In this document: piece by piece, positions 1 to 7,307 of the stretch | Layout: each line of letters begins with the position of its first letter | How positions within the stretch are numbered: position 1 is the first letter of the stretch | Assembly (NCBI RefSeq): GCF_028898845.1 | Contig: NZ_CP118574.1 | Location: 4,685,001-4,749,000, forward strand | Direction of reading: 5' to 3' | Source of the DNA: Streptomyces sp. WZ-12 | GTDB taxonomy: Bacteria; Actinomycetota; Actinomycetes; Streptomycetales; Streptomycetaceae | DNA: 64,000 bases | Notes under the pieces: model-generated | What the model was told of the DNA's origin: nothing | The model's database searches: none | The model's input: only the letters and a program-made list of their open reading frames with translations | Translations under genes and position numbers: made by a program

Positions 1-785
1 TCCGGATACGCGGCAATCAACCTGTCGAGATTAACTCGATTGGCTTTATCGCGAGTCTTTGCGGGTATCCCGTCTAGGTTTCCGATAATGATCGGATTCA
101 GTGCCAGCTGCTCCTCCTGCTCCTCCTTGCTTAGACCGTTCCACCAGTCCCGGACCTTCTTCGGGTCCGTCCCCTTCGCTGGAGCCGATTCAAGCCCGAC
201 GGCCGGTCCCGCGATCTTGGAAATGTCCGAGGCGTCCCGCTGTGACTTCATGCCGTCTACGGCAAGCCCTCGGGCGACCTGCAATCTCGACAGGGCAACT
301 CGATAGCGAGCATCTATCTCCGCAGCATTGCGCAAGACGGAGAATATGTTGCCCTCAAGGCCGCGCCGCTCCTGCTCCTTTGCCGGCACTCCTGCGTCAG
401 GGTCACCGGTGGGTATGTCGCCCTCGTCGGCGTAGATAACCTCACCGGTCGGCGCAATTTTGTAGCCCTTCGTGGTGGCTTCGTTCAATGCCTGATCAAG
501 CGCCTTTTGCTGCGCTCGAAGTTCCGTGATGACCCCGTCCAACGTTGTCTCGATCAGCGCGCATTCCTGGGCGCCGAACTGGAAGTTCTCGCCTAGTTTG
601 CTCATGCGCTGCTGTGCCTTATCGGCTGCCTCTCCGGACCATTCACGCTCCAGTGGGCGGCGCATGTATGCGTCGAGTCGGTCAGAATAGCCCCCGAGTC
701 GACGATTGATCTGCGCCCATTCTTCCTTTGCACCTTCCAGCGCGGAAAGGCGGAGGTTCTGGAGGACTTGTACGGTTAGAGTCAT
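1..785 (-). CDS. WXG100-like alpha/beta hydrolase (DUF1023 type), 3' end outside window
   Basis: The frame is open from an ATG at 785 to the window edge (261 codons), so only the N-terminal part is seen. Residues 1-120 are helical and charged, with a WSG motif at 49-51 inside EREWSGEAADKA, like the WxG turn of type VII secretion substrates. Around residue 205 comes a WWNGLS stretch and then IIGNLDGIPA..RD.ANR, the hallmark that precedes the catalytic domain of actinobacterial DUF1023 alpha/beta hydrolases. The catalytic Ser/Asp/His would lie off the window and cannot be checked. The gene starts 6 bp after the stop of the upstream WXG100-like gene, so the two are probably co-translated. Likely role by inference: a secreted or secretion-linked hydrolase, possibly a toxin-like effector; the substrate is unknown. 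Confidence 0.75.
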   Translation of the reverse strand, partial: MTLTVQVLQNLRLSALEGAKEEWAQINRRLGGYSDRLDAYMRRPLEREWSGEAADKAQQRMSKLGENFQFGAQECALIETTLDGVITELRAQQKALDQALNEATTKGYKIAPTGEVIYADEGDIPTGDPDAGVPAKEQERRGLEGNIFSVLRNAAEIDARYRVALSRLQVARGLAVDGMKSQRDASDISKIAGPAVGLESAPAKGTDPKKVRDWWNGLSKEEQEEQLALNPIIIGNLDGIPAKTRDKANRVNLDRLIAAYP

Positions 786-791
786 CGAGAA

Positions 792-1160
792 TTATCCAAA
801 GGGATTGTCGAGGTTGGCGGTGCTCTGCATCGCTGGGCGGATGGAGACAGAGTTGTTCCCGGCAGCAGGCCGGGTGAACGACTGGGCGGTTGTCTCGTCG
901 TTCTTCTCGTAGTTGTCCGCAGTGTCCCTGAGCGAGCGTGCGACCTCGCCGCACTCCTTCTGGACGTCGATGAGTCGATCATGCCAAGACTGATGAGTCT
1001 TCATCAGTTCCCCAACGAATTCGAACCCCTCTGTTTGCCCCGTTATGCCCTGGTGCTGTGCGTTCAGGCTCCCAAGGGCAGTTCCTATGCCGGCTTGCAT
1101 CTCTTCGCTATGGGTAGCGGCCGAGCGAAGCGCAGTTGGCTTGACTTTGGTGGTCGACAA
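792..1160 (-). CDS. WXG100-like small helical protein, candidate type VII secretion substrate
   Basis: This is a 122-residue protein without a signal peptide. It is predicted to be helical, with W59 in HQSWHDR at the middle and a Y84-x3-D88 pattern in ADNYEKND near the C-terminus. That pattern resembles the YxxxD/E export signal of ESX (type VII) substrates. The C-terminal 30 residues look disordered. The start is a TTG behind a GGGGGGAA run. It is immediately followed by the larger hydrolase gene, an arrangement common for a secreted partner plus effector in actinobacteria. No EccC or EccD genes are visible here, so export through a type VII system is an inference. Confidence 0.6.
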   Translation of the reverse strand: MSTTKVKPTALRSAATHSEEMQAGIGTALGSLNAQHQGITGQTEGFEFVGELMKTHQSWHDRLIDVQKECGEVARSLRDTADNYEKNDETTAQSFTRPAAGNNSVSIRPAMQSTANLDNPFG

Positions 1161-1392
1161 AGTTCCCCCCGATTCCCCGTTTTCTCCTGAGTCCGTGAGG
1201 GAGCATTGTCAAGCGCCCCTCAGGCGTGGACAGTCTGACACGTACGCGATGACTCCAGAACTCACCTAAACGGCTACATCCGGCCAATACTGTGCCAGTC
1301 GGCCTTCACTGCGCTGCAGTTGTCGAGTCCCTGGTTGCTGGAGCTGCTCACAACCCTTCGGAAGAGAAGCTACCCATCACCTTCTGTCTCGT

Positions 1393-1890
1393 TCAGGGCG
1401 TGGCGGGGTCTCGCTCGTCTTTGGGTAGCTCGCCGTGTTCCAGGTACACGGAGTGCGCCAGGGCCCTGGCCGTGATAGCGGCCTTCACGCGCCGGGAAAG
1501 TCGCGGGATCAAGAGTTCATCGAGCTTGTCTGCGTGGTGGAATTCGGCAGCCAGCAACTCGTCAGAAGCGGGATTGATCCTGGCCAGTTGCTCGGGGCAT
1601 AGCTGCCCGCCGTCGAACACGTACAGGACCTTGTCGCCTTCGGCCTCGCTCGGGGCCCAGTCGACGACCAGCAGCGGCCCGATGGCCGGAGTGATGCCGA
1701 GCTCCTCCTCGACCTCCCGTCGGCAGGCGGCCAAGGGTGACTCTCCTCGCTCGATGTACCCGCCCGGGATCTCCCACTTCGGCTTGTAGGACGGCTTGAC
1801 CAACAGGACCTGGTCCTGGTCGTCGAAGAACAGCGCGCCCGCTGCCATCCGGGGAGTTGCCATGCGCTGCTCGTGCTCGTTCTCGGCCAT
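1393..1890 (-). CDS. NUDIX hydrolase
   Basis: The protein carries a complete Nudix box, GGYIERGESPLAAC followed by RREVEEELGI, matching Gx5Ex7REUxEExGU, so it should be a Mg-dependent pyrophosphohydrolase. ATPRMAAGALFF upstream is the usual first strand of this Streptomyces subfamily. The substrate cannot be told from sequence. I start at the ATG at 1890 (MAENEHEQRM, 165 aa), because an ATG at 1947 adds 19 unconserved residues, lacks an RBS and would leave only about 50 bp to the divergent XRE gene. The divergent pairing suggests shared control, but this is not shown. Confidence 0.8.
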   Translation of the reverse strand: MAENEHEQRMATPRMAAGALFFDDQDQVLLVKPSYKPKWEIPGGYIERGESPLAACRREVEEELGITPAIGPLLVVDWAPSEAEGDKVLYVFDGGQLCPEQLARINPASDELLAAEFHHADKLDELLIPRLSRRVKAAITARALAHSVYLEHGELPKDERDPATP

Positions 1891-2000
1891 GTCGCCGACC
1901 CTAACGACCTCTGCCCCGCAGGCGAGAGATGCCTCGAACCCTGTCATTCGTTATGCACGTCGTGTGACACTCGGTGGGGCAGAGCGAGGGGAGGGCGGCC

Positions 2001-3209
2001 GTGCGCGGCATGACTGACCATCTTGAGTTCGGCAAGCGCGTGAGGTTCTACCGCAAGCGCCGGGGCGTGCAGCAGCGCCAACTCGGCGAGCTGCTGGGGC
2101 GATCCGAGGACTGGGTGTACCGGGTCGAGACCGGCCGGATTCCCGTGAACAACGTCAAGATGCTGGCGGATCTGGCTGATGCGCTGCGGGTACACCTTGA
2201 GGACCTGCAAGGAACGCCGGTGCTGCTGGAGGACAGCGACGGGTTCGCGGCCAGTGTGCCCGCCATCCGGGCCGCGCTCATGCAGTCCCGGCGGCTGGCC
2301 GGTTCTCTGATCACCAACAGGGAACCGCTGAGGCTGGGACTCCTGGAGATGGAGGTCGGGACCGCGTGGGAGCTGTATCAGGCTGGGGAGTTCGCCTCGC
2401 TGGCTGACCGGCTGCCCCGCCTGCTGGCTGACGCGCGGTCCGCGATGAACGAGGCGTCGGGTGACGAACGCCGTGCGGCGCAAAGGCTGTTCGCCCTGGC
2501 GTGTCACGTCGCGGCGGCGTTGCTCCGGAAGCTGGGCGAGACCAACTTGGCGTGGACGGCGGCGGATCAAGGCGAGATCGCGGCGCTTGAGTCGGGTGAC
2601 ACCGCTGCGATCCTGTCCTTGCGGCGGGGGATCGCCCACGTGCAGCTCGGGGCCAACCTGGCGGCGGAAGCAGTGAAGAGCACTCTGGACAGTGCCGACG
2701 GCTTGGAGCGCGGTTGGTGGGAGTCCTCCCCGGTGGCGCTCTCCTTGTACGGGACGCTGTTCCTCAACGGCTCCATCGCCGCCGCCCGGATGAGAAACCG
2801 CGAGATGACCACGTACATGCTCGGCAAGGCGAACGAAGCGGCCGAGCGGCTGGGCGCGGATGGCAACGAGATGTGGACCGCCTTCGGTCCGGCGAACGTG
2901 GGCATCCACCGGCTTGCGACCGCCCTTGAGTTCGAGGACTACCAGCGGGCCGTCGACATAGCGCCCACGGTGCGGGCGGTCGGGCTTCCCAAGGAACGAC
3001 GGGCGCGGCTGCGGCTCGACGTCGCTCGGGCCTACGGGGAGGCTGGACAGACCGATGACGCGGTGGACAATCTGAAGCGGGCCTATAGGACCGCGCCGGA
3101 GCAGATGAAGGCTCATGAGTTCGCCCGGGACCTGGCGCGTAGGCTGCACAAGCGCACGCATCGGCGGGACGCGCAGCAACTCGCCGTGGCCCTAGGGGCG
3201 ATCGCCTAG
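2001..3209 (+). CDS. XRE-family regulator with C-terminal TPR-like repeats
   Basis: The N-terminus holds an XRE/Cro helix-turn-helix at about residues 8-65 (FGKRVRFYRKRRGVQQRQLGELLGRS, then DWVYRVETGR). The remaining 330 residues are Ala/Leu-rich helical hairpins typical of TPR-containing Streptomyces HTH regulators, with AYGEAGQTDDAVDNLKRAY near the end. I prefer the GTG at 2001 because GGGGAGGG ends 6 nt before it; an ATG at 2010 and a GTG at 1974 are alternatives. It is divergent from the Nudix gene and precedes a coupled operon after a 117-bp gap holding a hairpin. By family it is expected to sense a ligand or peptide through the TPR region; the signal and targets are unknown. Confidence 0.8.
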   Translation: MRGMTDHLEFGKRVRFYRKRRGVQQRQLGELLGRSEDWVYRVETGRIPVNNVKMLADLADALRVHLEDLQGTPVLLEDSDGFAASVPAIRAALMQSRRLAGSLITNREPLRLGLLEMEVGTAWELYQAGEFASLADRLPRLLADARSAMNEASGDERRAAQRLFALACHVAAALLRKLGETNLAWTAADQGEIAALESGDTAAILSLRRGIAHVQLGANLAAEAVKSTLDSADGLERGWWESSPVALSLYGTLFLNGSIAAARMRNREMTTYMLGKANEAAERLGADGNEMWTAFGPANVGIHRLATALEFEDYQRAVDIAPTVRAVGLPKERRARLRLDVARAYGEAGQTDDAVDNLKRAYRTAPEQMKAHEFARDLARRLHKRTHRRDAQQLAVALGAIA

Positions 3210-3231
3210 CACGAGACCAAGAAGAAAATCA

Positions 3232-3258
3232 CGGACCCGGAATTATCTTCCGAGTCCG
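3232..3258 (+). terminator. Stem-loop after XRE gene
   Basis: The arms CGGACCCGGAA (3232-3242) and TTCCGAGTCCG (3248-3258) pair at 10 of 11 positions around a 5-nt loop TTATC, 23 bp after the XRE stop. It may be a terminator or an operator for the operon that starts at 3327. Confidence 0.4.
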
Positions 3259-3326
3259 CTCGTGTTTGGGGGCCTACCTTCTCACCGTTCGACGTCCCGT
3301 AGGCGTCTGGAAGGCGGTGTGCGACG

Positions 3327-3785
3327 GTGGATCGCAGGGCGACGGTCACCCTCACCCGAAGAAGCGTGGCCAGGACCGGAGGTCGGCCGGTGGTGAGCCG
3401 CTGGGCGCGGCATCCACGCTGCGTCGCGCTGGCCCGTGCCGAGTTATGCAAGGTGCTCGTCCGGTGGCGGCTGACCGAGGTCTCCGACGATGCCCTCCTG
3501 GTGCTGTCCGAGCTGCTGACCAACGCAGTGCGCCATGCCCAAGGTTCCCGCGGCCGGGAGATCGAGACGCGGTATTCCCGGGAGCCACACGGCGTTCGTA
3601 TCGAAGTACATGACGCTGCCCAGAGCTGGCCGCAGCCCTGTGTGCCCGACGTCGACGCCGACGGTGGCAGGGGCCTGACGATCGTTGCTGCGCTGGCTGC
3701 CTGCTGGGGCACGGAGGTGCGGGACGGCGGCATCGGGAAGTTGGTGTGGGCCGTCGTTGCGGCCCCCGACGGAGGTGAGGCGTGA
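3327..3785 (+). CDS. ATP-binding anti-sigma-type protein (HATPase_c_2, RsbW-like)
   Basis: This 152-residue single-domain GHKL ATPase shows an N box SELLTNAVRHA with Asn66, a G1 motif VHDA with Asp96, and a G2 motif GGRGLTIV at 113-120. These fit the RsbW/SpoIIAB-like regulatory ATPases that are very numerous in Streptomyces. Such proteins bind sigma factors or other regulators and can phosphorylate antagonists; here no sigma factor or anti-anti-sigma gene lies next to it. The start is a GTG and the N-terminal 20 residues are basic and probably unstructured. It is the first gene of a tightly coupled four-gene unit. The pairing with an upstream XRE gene recalls whiJ/abaA-type regulatory modules, which is an inference. 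Confidence 0.82.
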   Translation: MDRRATVTLTRRSVARTGGRPVVSRWARHPRCVALARAELCKVLVRWRLTEVSDDALLVLSELLTNAVRHAQGSRGREIETRYSREPHGVRIEVHDAAQSWPQPCVPDVDADGGRGLTIVAALAACWGTEVRDGGIGKLVWAVVAAPDGGEA

Positions 3786-3988
3786 TGGCGCGGTTGTCCG
3801 TGCTGAAGGTTCGCAGTGGCGACGTGGTCTGCGTCGGCGGCCGGTGGCGAGAGGTCAAGGGGGTCCGGTCTGGCGTTCGGTCGTCGGGGCGCCCTCTGGC
3901 GGTGCTGACGTTCAAGGAGGGCCCGTCGCTCAGCATCGATGCCGGGGAAGAGCTGGCCGTGCGCCGTGATGGGTGGGGGCGGCGGTGA
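3782..3988 (+). CDS. Small protein of unknown function
   Basis: This is a 68-residue basic protein. The start codon overlaps the previous stop (GTGATG across TGA), with GGAGG at 3771-3775, so translation is coupled; an ATG at 3785 is the other possible start. The pattern looks beta-rich (VRSGDVVCVGGRWREVKGV, LAVLTFKEGPSLSI), consistent with a small SH3- or Tudor-like barrel. I recognise no named family. Its position between the ATPase and the cysteine-rich protein suggests a role in the same module. Confidence 0.6.
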   Translation: MMARLSVLKVRSGDVVCVGGRWREVKGVRSGVRSSGRPLAVLTFKEGPSLSIDAGEELAVRRDGWGRR

Positions 3989-4227
3989 TGGCGACCACCG
4001 AGACCTGGCATGTCGCGAACTGGGGCCTGGACGTCGAGTCTTCGGACAGCGGGTCGATCTATAAGCACCAGTGCATGACCTGCGGACAGAAGTCCAGCCC
4101 GGCGGTCACGGCCGATGGGCCGGATGCGTGGTGCTTGCGGCACGCGGAGCAGACGGGGCACACCGACTTCCGGTGCGCGGTTACGACGTTCTTCCGGGCT
4201 TCCCTCGTGGGAGGGGCTCGGCGATGA
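3988..4227 (+). CDS. DUF7848-type small Cys/His protein
   Basis: The 79-residue protein has the pattern C29-x2-C32 (CMTCGQ) and WCLRHAEQTGH followed by FRC, giving C49, H52, H58 and C63. This resembles a small zinc-binding fold and matches my memory of a family of short Streptomyces proteins annotated DUF7848. The ATG at 3988 overlaps the previous TGA by one base; a longer start at 3973 is less likely. The function is unknown. Metal binding is inferred from spacing only. Confidence 0.7.
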   Translation: MATTETWHVANWGLDVESSDSGSIYKHQCMTCGQKSSPAVTADGPDAWCLRHAEQTGHTDFRCAVTTFFRASLVGGARR

Positions 4228-4532
4228 CTGCTGACCAGCATGAGCAGCGGGCGACGGAGATCATCGCGCTGTACAACGAGGGTCTGCCTGTGAAGCGGCT
4301 GGAGGAGCGGTTCGCGATCTCGACGTGGGCGCTCTACAACCTGCTTCGGCGTCATGAGGTTCCGCTGCGGGGAACGGCGCGCCCGGACTCGGCAACACGT
4401 AGGGCGGTGGCTGAGTACGAACGGCTGCGCTCCGGCGGCGTGACGCGTGACGAGATCGCGGCGAAGTTCGGGATCAAGCCCGGCGCTTTGTACCGGGCGC
4501 TGCTGCGACGGCGAACGGCGGCAGATCACTGA
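4224..4532 (+). CDS. Small helix-turn-helix DNA-binding protein
   Basis: This 102-residue protein holds two helix-turn-helix-like units in tandem: ALYNEGLPVKRLEERFAIST...LYNLLRRHEV and YERLRSGGVTRDEIAAKFGIKP...YRALLRR. Both resemble the C-terminal HTH of resolvases or homeodomain-like regulators. The ATG overlaps the preceding stop (ATGA) and a GGGAGGGG RBS at 4209-4216 precedes it; longer reading frames starting near 4071 ignore this coupling. It is the last gene of the module and faces the integrase remnant. It may be a regulator of the mobile element or an excisionase-like factor, which is speculative. Confidence 0.65.
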   Translation: MTADQHEQRATEIIALYNEGLPVKRLEERFAISTWALYNLLRRHEVPLRGTARPDSATRRAVAEYERLRSGGVTRDEIAAKFGIKPGALYRALLRRRTAADH

Positions 4533-4596
4533 CAGGAGCGTGCCAACCCTCCTGGGGATGGTGCTCACTTCGCGCACAATAACCACAGACGTCATA

Positions 4597-4638
4597 CCGG
4601 ACCACCCCTGAAACCTTGGCAGGCGCGGGGTGGTCCGG
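4597..4638. terminator. Perfect 12-bp inverted repeat between HTH gene and integrase remnant
   Basis: CCGGACCACCCC (4597-4608) and GGGGTGGTCCGG (4627-4638) form a 12-bp stem with an 18-nt loop. The two flanking genes converge on it, so a bidirectional terminator is the simplest reading. A recombination-related site is the alternative. Confidence 0.55.
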
Positions 4639-4665
4639 CTGGGGCCCACGATCGCGAACCCCGGT

Positions 4666-5308
4666 GCCACCCGCCGGGATTCCTACCTGCTGCGGCGCAC
4701 GGTGCTTGCGGGCCACTCTGTGCGCGGTGTCGGCTGACTGCTTGCCGTTGGTGGCAGTCACGATGCGCGCGACCGTACGGCCGTTGCCGGTCAGGAGATC
4801 GAGAGAGCCGGTGGAGTCGATGATCGGGCGTCCGAAGTTCTCGACGACTTCGATCGCGTCTTCGAGGTGCCGATTGTCGCGGGCGAGCCGGTCGAGGTTG
4901 GTGACGATCAATCCGTCGATTTCGCTGGCCGTTCGGCGTGATCTCGCGCTTGAGGTCTTCGAGCGACCCCTCGAACACGGGACGGACGACGCGAAAGCCG
5001 ATCTCCCCGTTGGGCAGGCGGACGCGCTTCCGCTTCCACGCGCTGGTGTCCGGTTCCTCTTAGGTGCAGACGTACCGCCCGCCCCGTGACTCCACGAACG
5101 AGCAGTTGCCCTTCTCCTGCTCGTCGCGGCCTTTGATGTCCCGCCCGGTCATGGGGCAGAAGGTGGGCTTGGCCTTCGCATTGTCGGTAGCGTCGTTCTC
5201 AGTAGCGGTGGACTCCTCGTCGACTTCGAGGGACAGACGGACGAGACCGGCCCAGTTCTGTCCCTTGAGATCGCCCCAACGGGCCATCTGCACAGGCTCG
5301 TTGTCCAT
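4666..5308 (-). pseudogene. Degenerate large serine recombinase (integrase)
   Basis: The fragment starts MARWGDLKGQNWAGLVRLSLEVD after a short N-terminal extension and continues to SFVESRGGRYVCT. An in-frame TAA at 5060-5062 then interrupts it, after which the same frame resumes with EEPDTSAWKRKRVRLPNGEI and VFEGSLEDLKREITPNGQ. Near 4935 the frame shifts by one, and the third piece reads IVTNLDRLARDNRHLEDAIE, GRPIIDSTGSLDLLTGNGRT and ARKHRAPQQVGIPAGG. Similarity stops near 4666, so the C-terminal half (zinc ribbon and coiled coil) is missing. Together these are the resolvase domain and linker of a large serine integrase. With one nonsense codon, one frameshift and a truncation it cannot work. 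It lies beside the presumed attachment junction of the interrupted channel gene. Confidence 0.85.
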
Positions 5309-5347
5309 GGGCTTAGGTTACTTTCGTCAAAACGCTGGAGAAACGCC
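5309..5347. other. Probable integration junction (attL/attR-like) within channel gene
   Basis: Left of about 5325 the DNA belongs to the integrase start region. Right of it, the TrkA frame reads KRWRNA just before the TTG at 5348, which resembles the linker that joins pore and TrkA modules in Streptomyces potassium channels. The change between these two identities within about 20 bp marks the likely crossover. The core dinucleotide cannot be fixed without the uninterrupted gene. Confidence 0.5.
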
Positions 5348-6070
5348 TTGCGCGACCACACCGTCATCGTCGGCTTCGGGACCAAGGGCCGGTCCGCCGT
5401 GCAGACCCTGTGCGCCACGGGACTGCCCCGGGAGCGGATCGTCATCGTCGACCCCAGCAGCAAGGTGGTCGAGTCCGCGGTGGCCGAGGGGTTCGCGGGG
5501 GTGGTCGGCGATGCGACGCGCAGCGACGTGCTGTTGCGGGCCGAGATCCAGCGCGCGCACCAGGTGGTCATCGCCACCCAACGCGATGACACCGCCGTCC
5601 TGGTCTCGTTGACCGCCCGTCAGCTCAACAAGCGCGCCACCATCGTCGCCGCCGTGCGGGAGGAGGAGAACGCGCCCCTGCTGCGCCAGTCCGGCGCCGA
5701 CGCGGTGATCACCTCGGCCAGTGCCGCCGGCCGGCTGCTGGGACTGTCGGTGCACAGCCCCAGCGCGGGCGTCGTCATGGAGGACCTGATCCAACAGGGC
5801 AGCGGGCTGGACCTGGTGGAGCGGCCGGTGATCAAGTCCGAGGTCGGCAAGTCCGTCCGGGAGACCGACGACCTGGTCGTCTCCGTGCTGCGCGGCCATC
5901 GGCTGCTGGGCTACGACGACCCGAAGGCGAGCCCGTTGCAGACCGCGGACCGGCTGATCACCATCGTCCGCGCCGCGCCGCCGGAGGAGTCCGACGTCCC
6001 CGGAAAGCCGTCCGCCAAGCCGACGTTGCCCGGCACCGGGGTCTCCCCGATGCGCCCGGCGGACGATTGA
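5348..6070 (+). CDS. TrkA-N/TrkA-C protein, probable C-terminal half of an interrupted potassium channel
   Basis: The 240 residues comprise a Rossmann NAD-binding RCK domain (HTVIVGFGTKGRSA, then IVIVDPSS and VVGDATRSDVL) and a TrkA-C domain (residues about 150-215). This is the ligand-sensing half of single-pore potassium channels. The pore helices and TVGYGD filter expected upstream are absent, because the integrase remnant lies there. The first usable start is a TTG at 5348 with GGAG at 5337-5340, so a truncated soluble protein could still be made. The reading frame stays open upstream through KRWRNALRDH, as expected if the gene once continued. I infer loss of channel function unless the other half is joined elsewhere. 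Confidence 0.75.
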   Translation: MRDHTVIVGFGTKGRSAVQTLCATGLPRERIVIVDPSSKVVESAVAEGFAGVVGDATRSDVLLRAEIQRAHQVVIATQRDDTAVLVSLTARQLNKRATIVAAVREEENAPLLRQSGADAVITSASAAGRLLGLSVHSPSAGVVMEDLIQQGSGLDLVERPVIKSEVGKSVRETDDLVVSVLRGHRLLGYDDPKASPLQTADRLITIVRAAPPEESDVPGKPSAKPTLPGTGVSPMRPADD

Positions 6071-6166
6071 CGGAGCGTCGGCGGGGCGGGCGCGCGTCGG
6101 ATCCCGGGGGCTATGCGGAGAACGTGTCCGCGCCCCGCCCTTTCGCCCCCGTGGCCGGTCGGCGAG

Positions 6167-6172
6167 TAGCCT
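6167..6172 (+). promoter_or_regulatory. Likely -10 element of a leaderless transcript
   Basis: TAGCCT lies 7 nt before the ATG at 6180 and no RBS is present. This is the spacing seen in Streptomyces leaderless genes. Confidence 0.45.
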
Positions 6173-6179
6173 CGCGCCC

Positions 6180-7157
6180 ATGCGAGCGATCACCATCCCC
6201 GAGCCCGGTGGCCCCGAAGCCCTCGTCTGGGCCGAAGTGCCCGATCCGCAGCCCGCCGAGGGCGAGGTCCTGATCGAGGTCGCGGCCAGCGCCGTGAACC
6301 GCGCCGACCTGCTCCAGCGCCAGGGCTTCTACGACCCGCCGCCCGGCGCCTCCCCGTACCCCGGCCTGGAGTGCTCGGGGCGGATCGCGGCGGTCGGCCC
6401 CGGCGTGCACGGCTGGGCCGTCGGCGACGAGGTGTGCGCGCTGCTCGCCGGCGGCGGCTACGCCGAGAAGGTCGCCGTCCCGGCCGGCCAGGTGATGCCG
6501 TTGCCGCCCGGCGTCGACCTCGTCACGGCCGCCTCGCTCCCCGAAGTCGCCTGCACGGTCTGGTCGAACGTCTTCATGATCGCGCACCTGCGGCCCGGCG
6601 AGACGCTGCTGGTGCACGGCGGCGCCAGCGGCATCGGCACGATGGCGATCCAGTTGGCCAAGGCTGTCGGTGCCCGGGTCGCGGTCACCGCGGGCGGCCC
6701 CGAAAAGCTGGCCCGCTGTGCGGAGTTGGGCGCCGACATCCTCATCGATTACCGCGAGCAGGACTTCGTCCAGGAGATCCGCAAGGCCACCGACGGCAAG
6801 GGCGCGGACGTCATCCTCGACATCATCGGCGCCAAGTACCTCCAGCGGAACGTCAAGGCGCTGGCGGTCGCCGGCCGGCTGGCGATCATCGGGCTCCAGG
6901 GCGGCGTGAAGGCCGAGCTCAACCTCGCCGCGCTGATCTCCAAGCGCGCCGCGATCACCGGCACCGGTCTGCGGGCCCGTCCGGTGAGCGAGAAGGCGGC
7001 CATCGTCGCGGCCGTCCGGGAGCACGTCTGGCCGCTGATCGGCAACGGCCAGGTCCGCCCGATCGTGGACCGGACCCTGCCGATGGCGGAGGCCGCCGAG
7101 GCGCACCGTGTCCTGGACGCCAGCGGGCACATCGGCAAGGTCATTCTGACGGTCTGA
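6180..7157 (+). CDS. NAD(P)H:quinone oxidoreductase (zeta-crystallin/PIG3 type)
   Basis: This 325-residue medium-chain dehydrogenase/reductase lacks the zinc ligands of alcohol dehydrogenases. It has the GroES-like N-terminal fold (AITIPEPGGPEALVW, NRADLLQRQGFYDPPPGASP) and a Rossmann fold with VHGGASGIGTMAIQLAKA at about 143-160. RADLLQRQGFY.PPPGASPY.GLE is typical of the PIG3-like quinone reductases. The predicted reaction is one-electron or hydride transfer from NADPH to quinones. The gene appears leaderless and stands alone between the channel remnant and the surface-protein gene. Confidence 0.9.
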   Translation: MRAITIPEPGGPEALVWAEVPDPQPAEGEVLIEVAASAVNRADLLQRQGFYDPPPGASPYPGLECSGRIAAVGPGVHGWAVGDEVCALLAGGGYAEKVAVPAGQVMPLPPGVDLVTAASLPEVACTVWSNVFMIAHLRPGETLLVHGGASGIGTMAIQLAKAVGARVAVTAGGPEKLARCAELGADILIDYREQDFVQEIRKATDGKGADVILDIIGAKYLQRNVKALAVAGRLAIIGLQGGVKAELNLAALISKRAAITGTGLRARPVSEKAAIVAAVREHVWPLIGNGQVRPIVDRTLPMAEAAEAHRVLDASGHIGKVILTV

Positions 7158-7307
7158 GCCGCCCCGCCCGTCGACTCCGGGGCCGCTGATCGCCCCCGCC
7201 CCTCCCCGTGCCGGCAGGTCACTCGGCCGACCTGCCCGAGATGCCGCGGTCGAACCGCTGTGTGACGCTGGGCACGTCACTCGACGGCTCGGCACGGGAG
7301 GGGCACC

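Noticed and set aside
3352..4161. 269-residue minus-strand frame across the coupled small genes
   Set aside because: Arg/Pro/Ser-rich composition typical of antisense frames; the plus-strand genes show coupling and family motifs.
5064..5612. 182-residue plus-strand frame across the integrase start and channel gene
   Set aside because: It runs antisense to the integrase remnant and out of frame with TrkA, with no family motifs.
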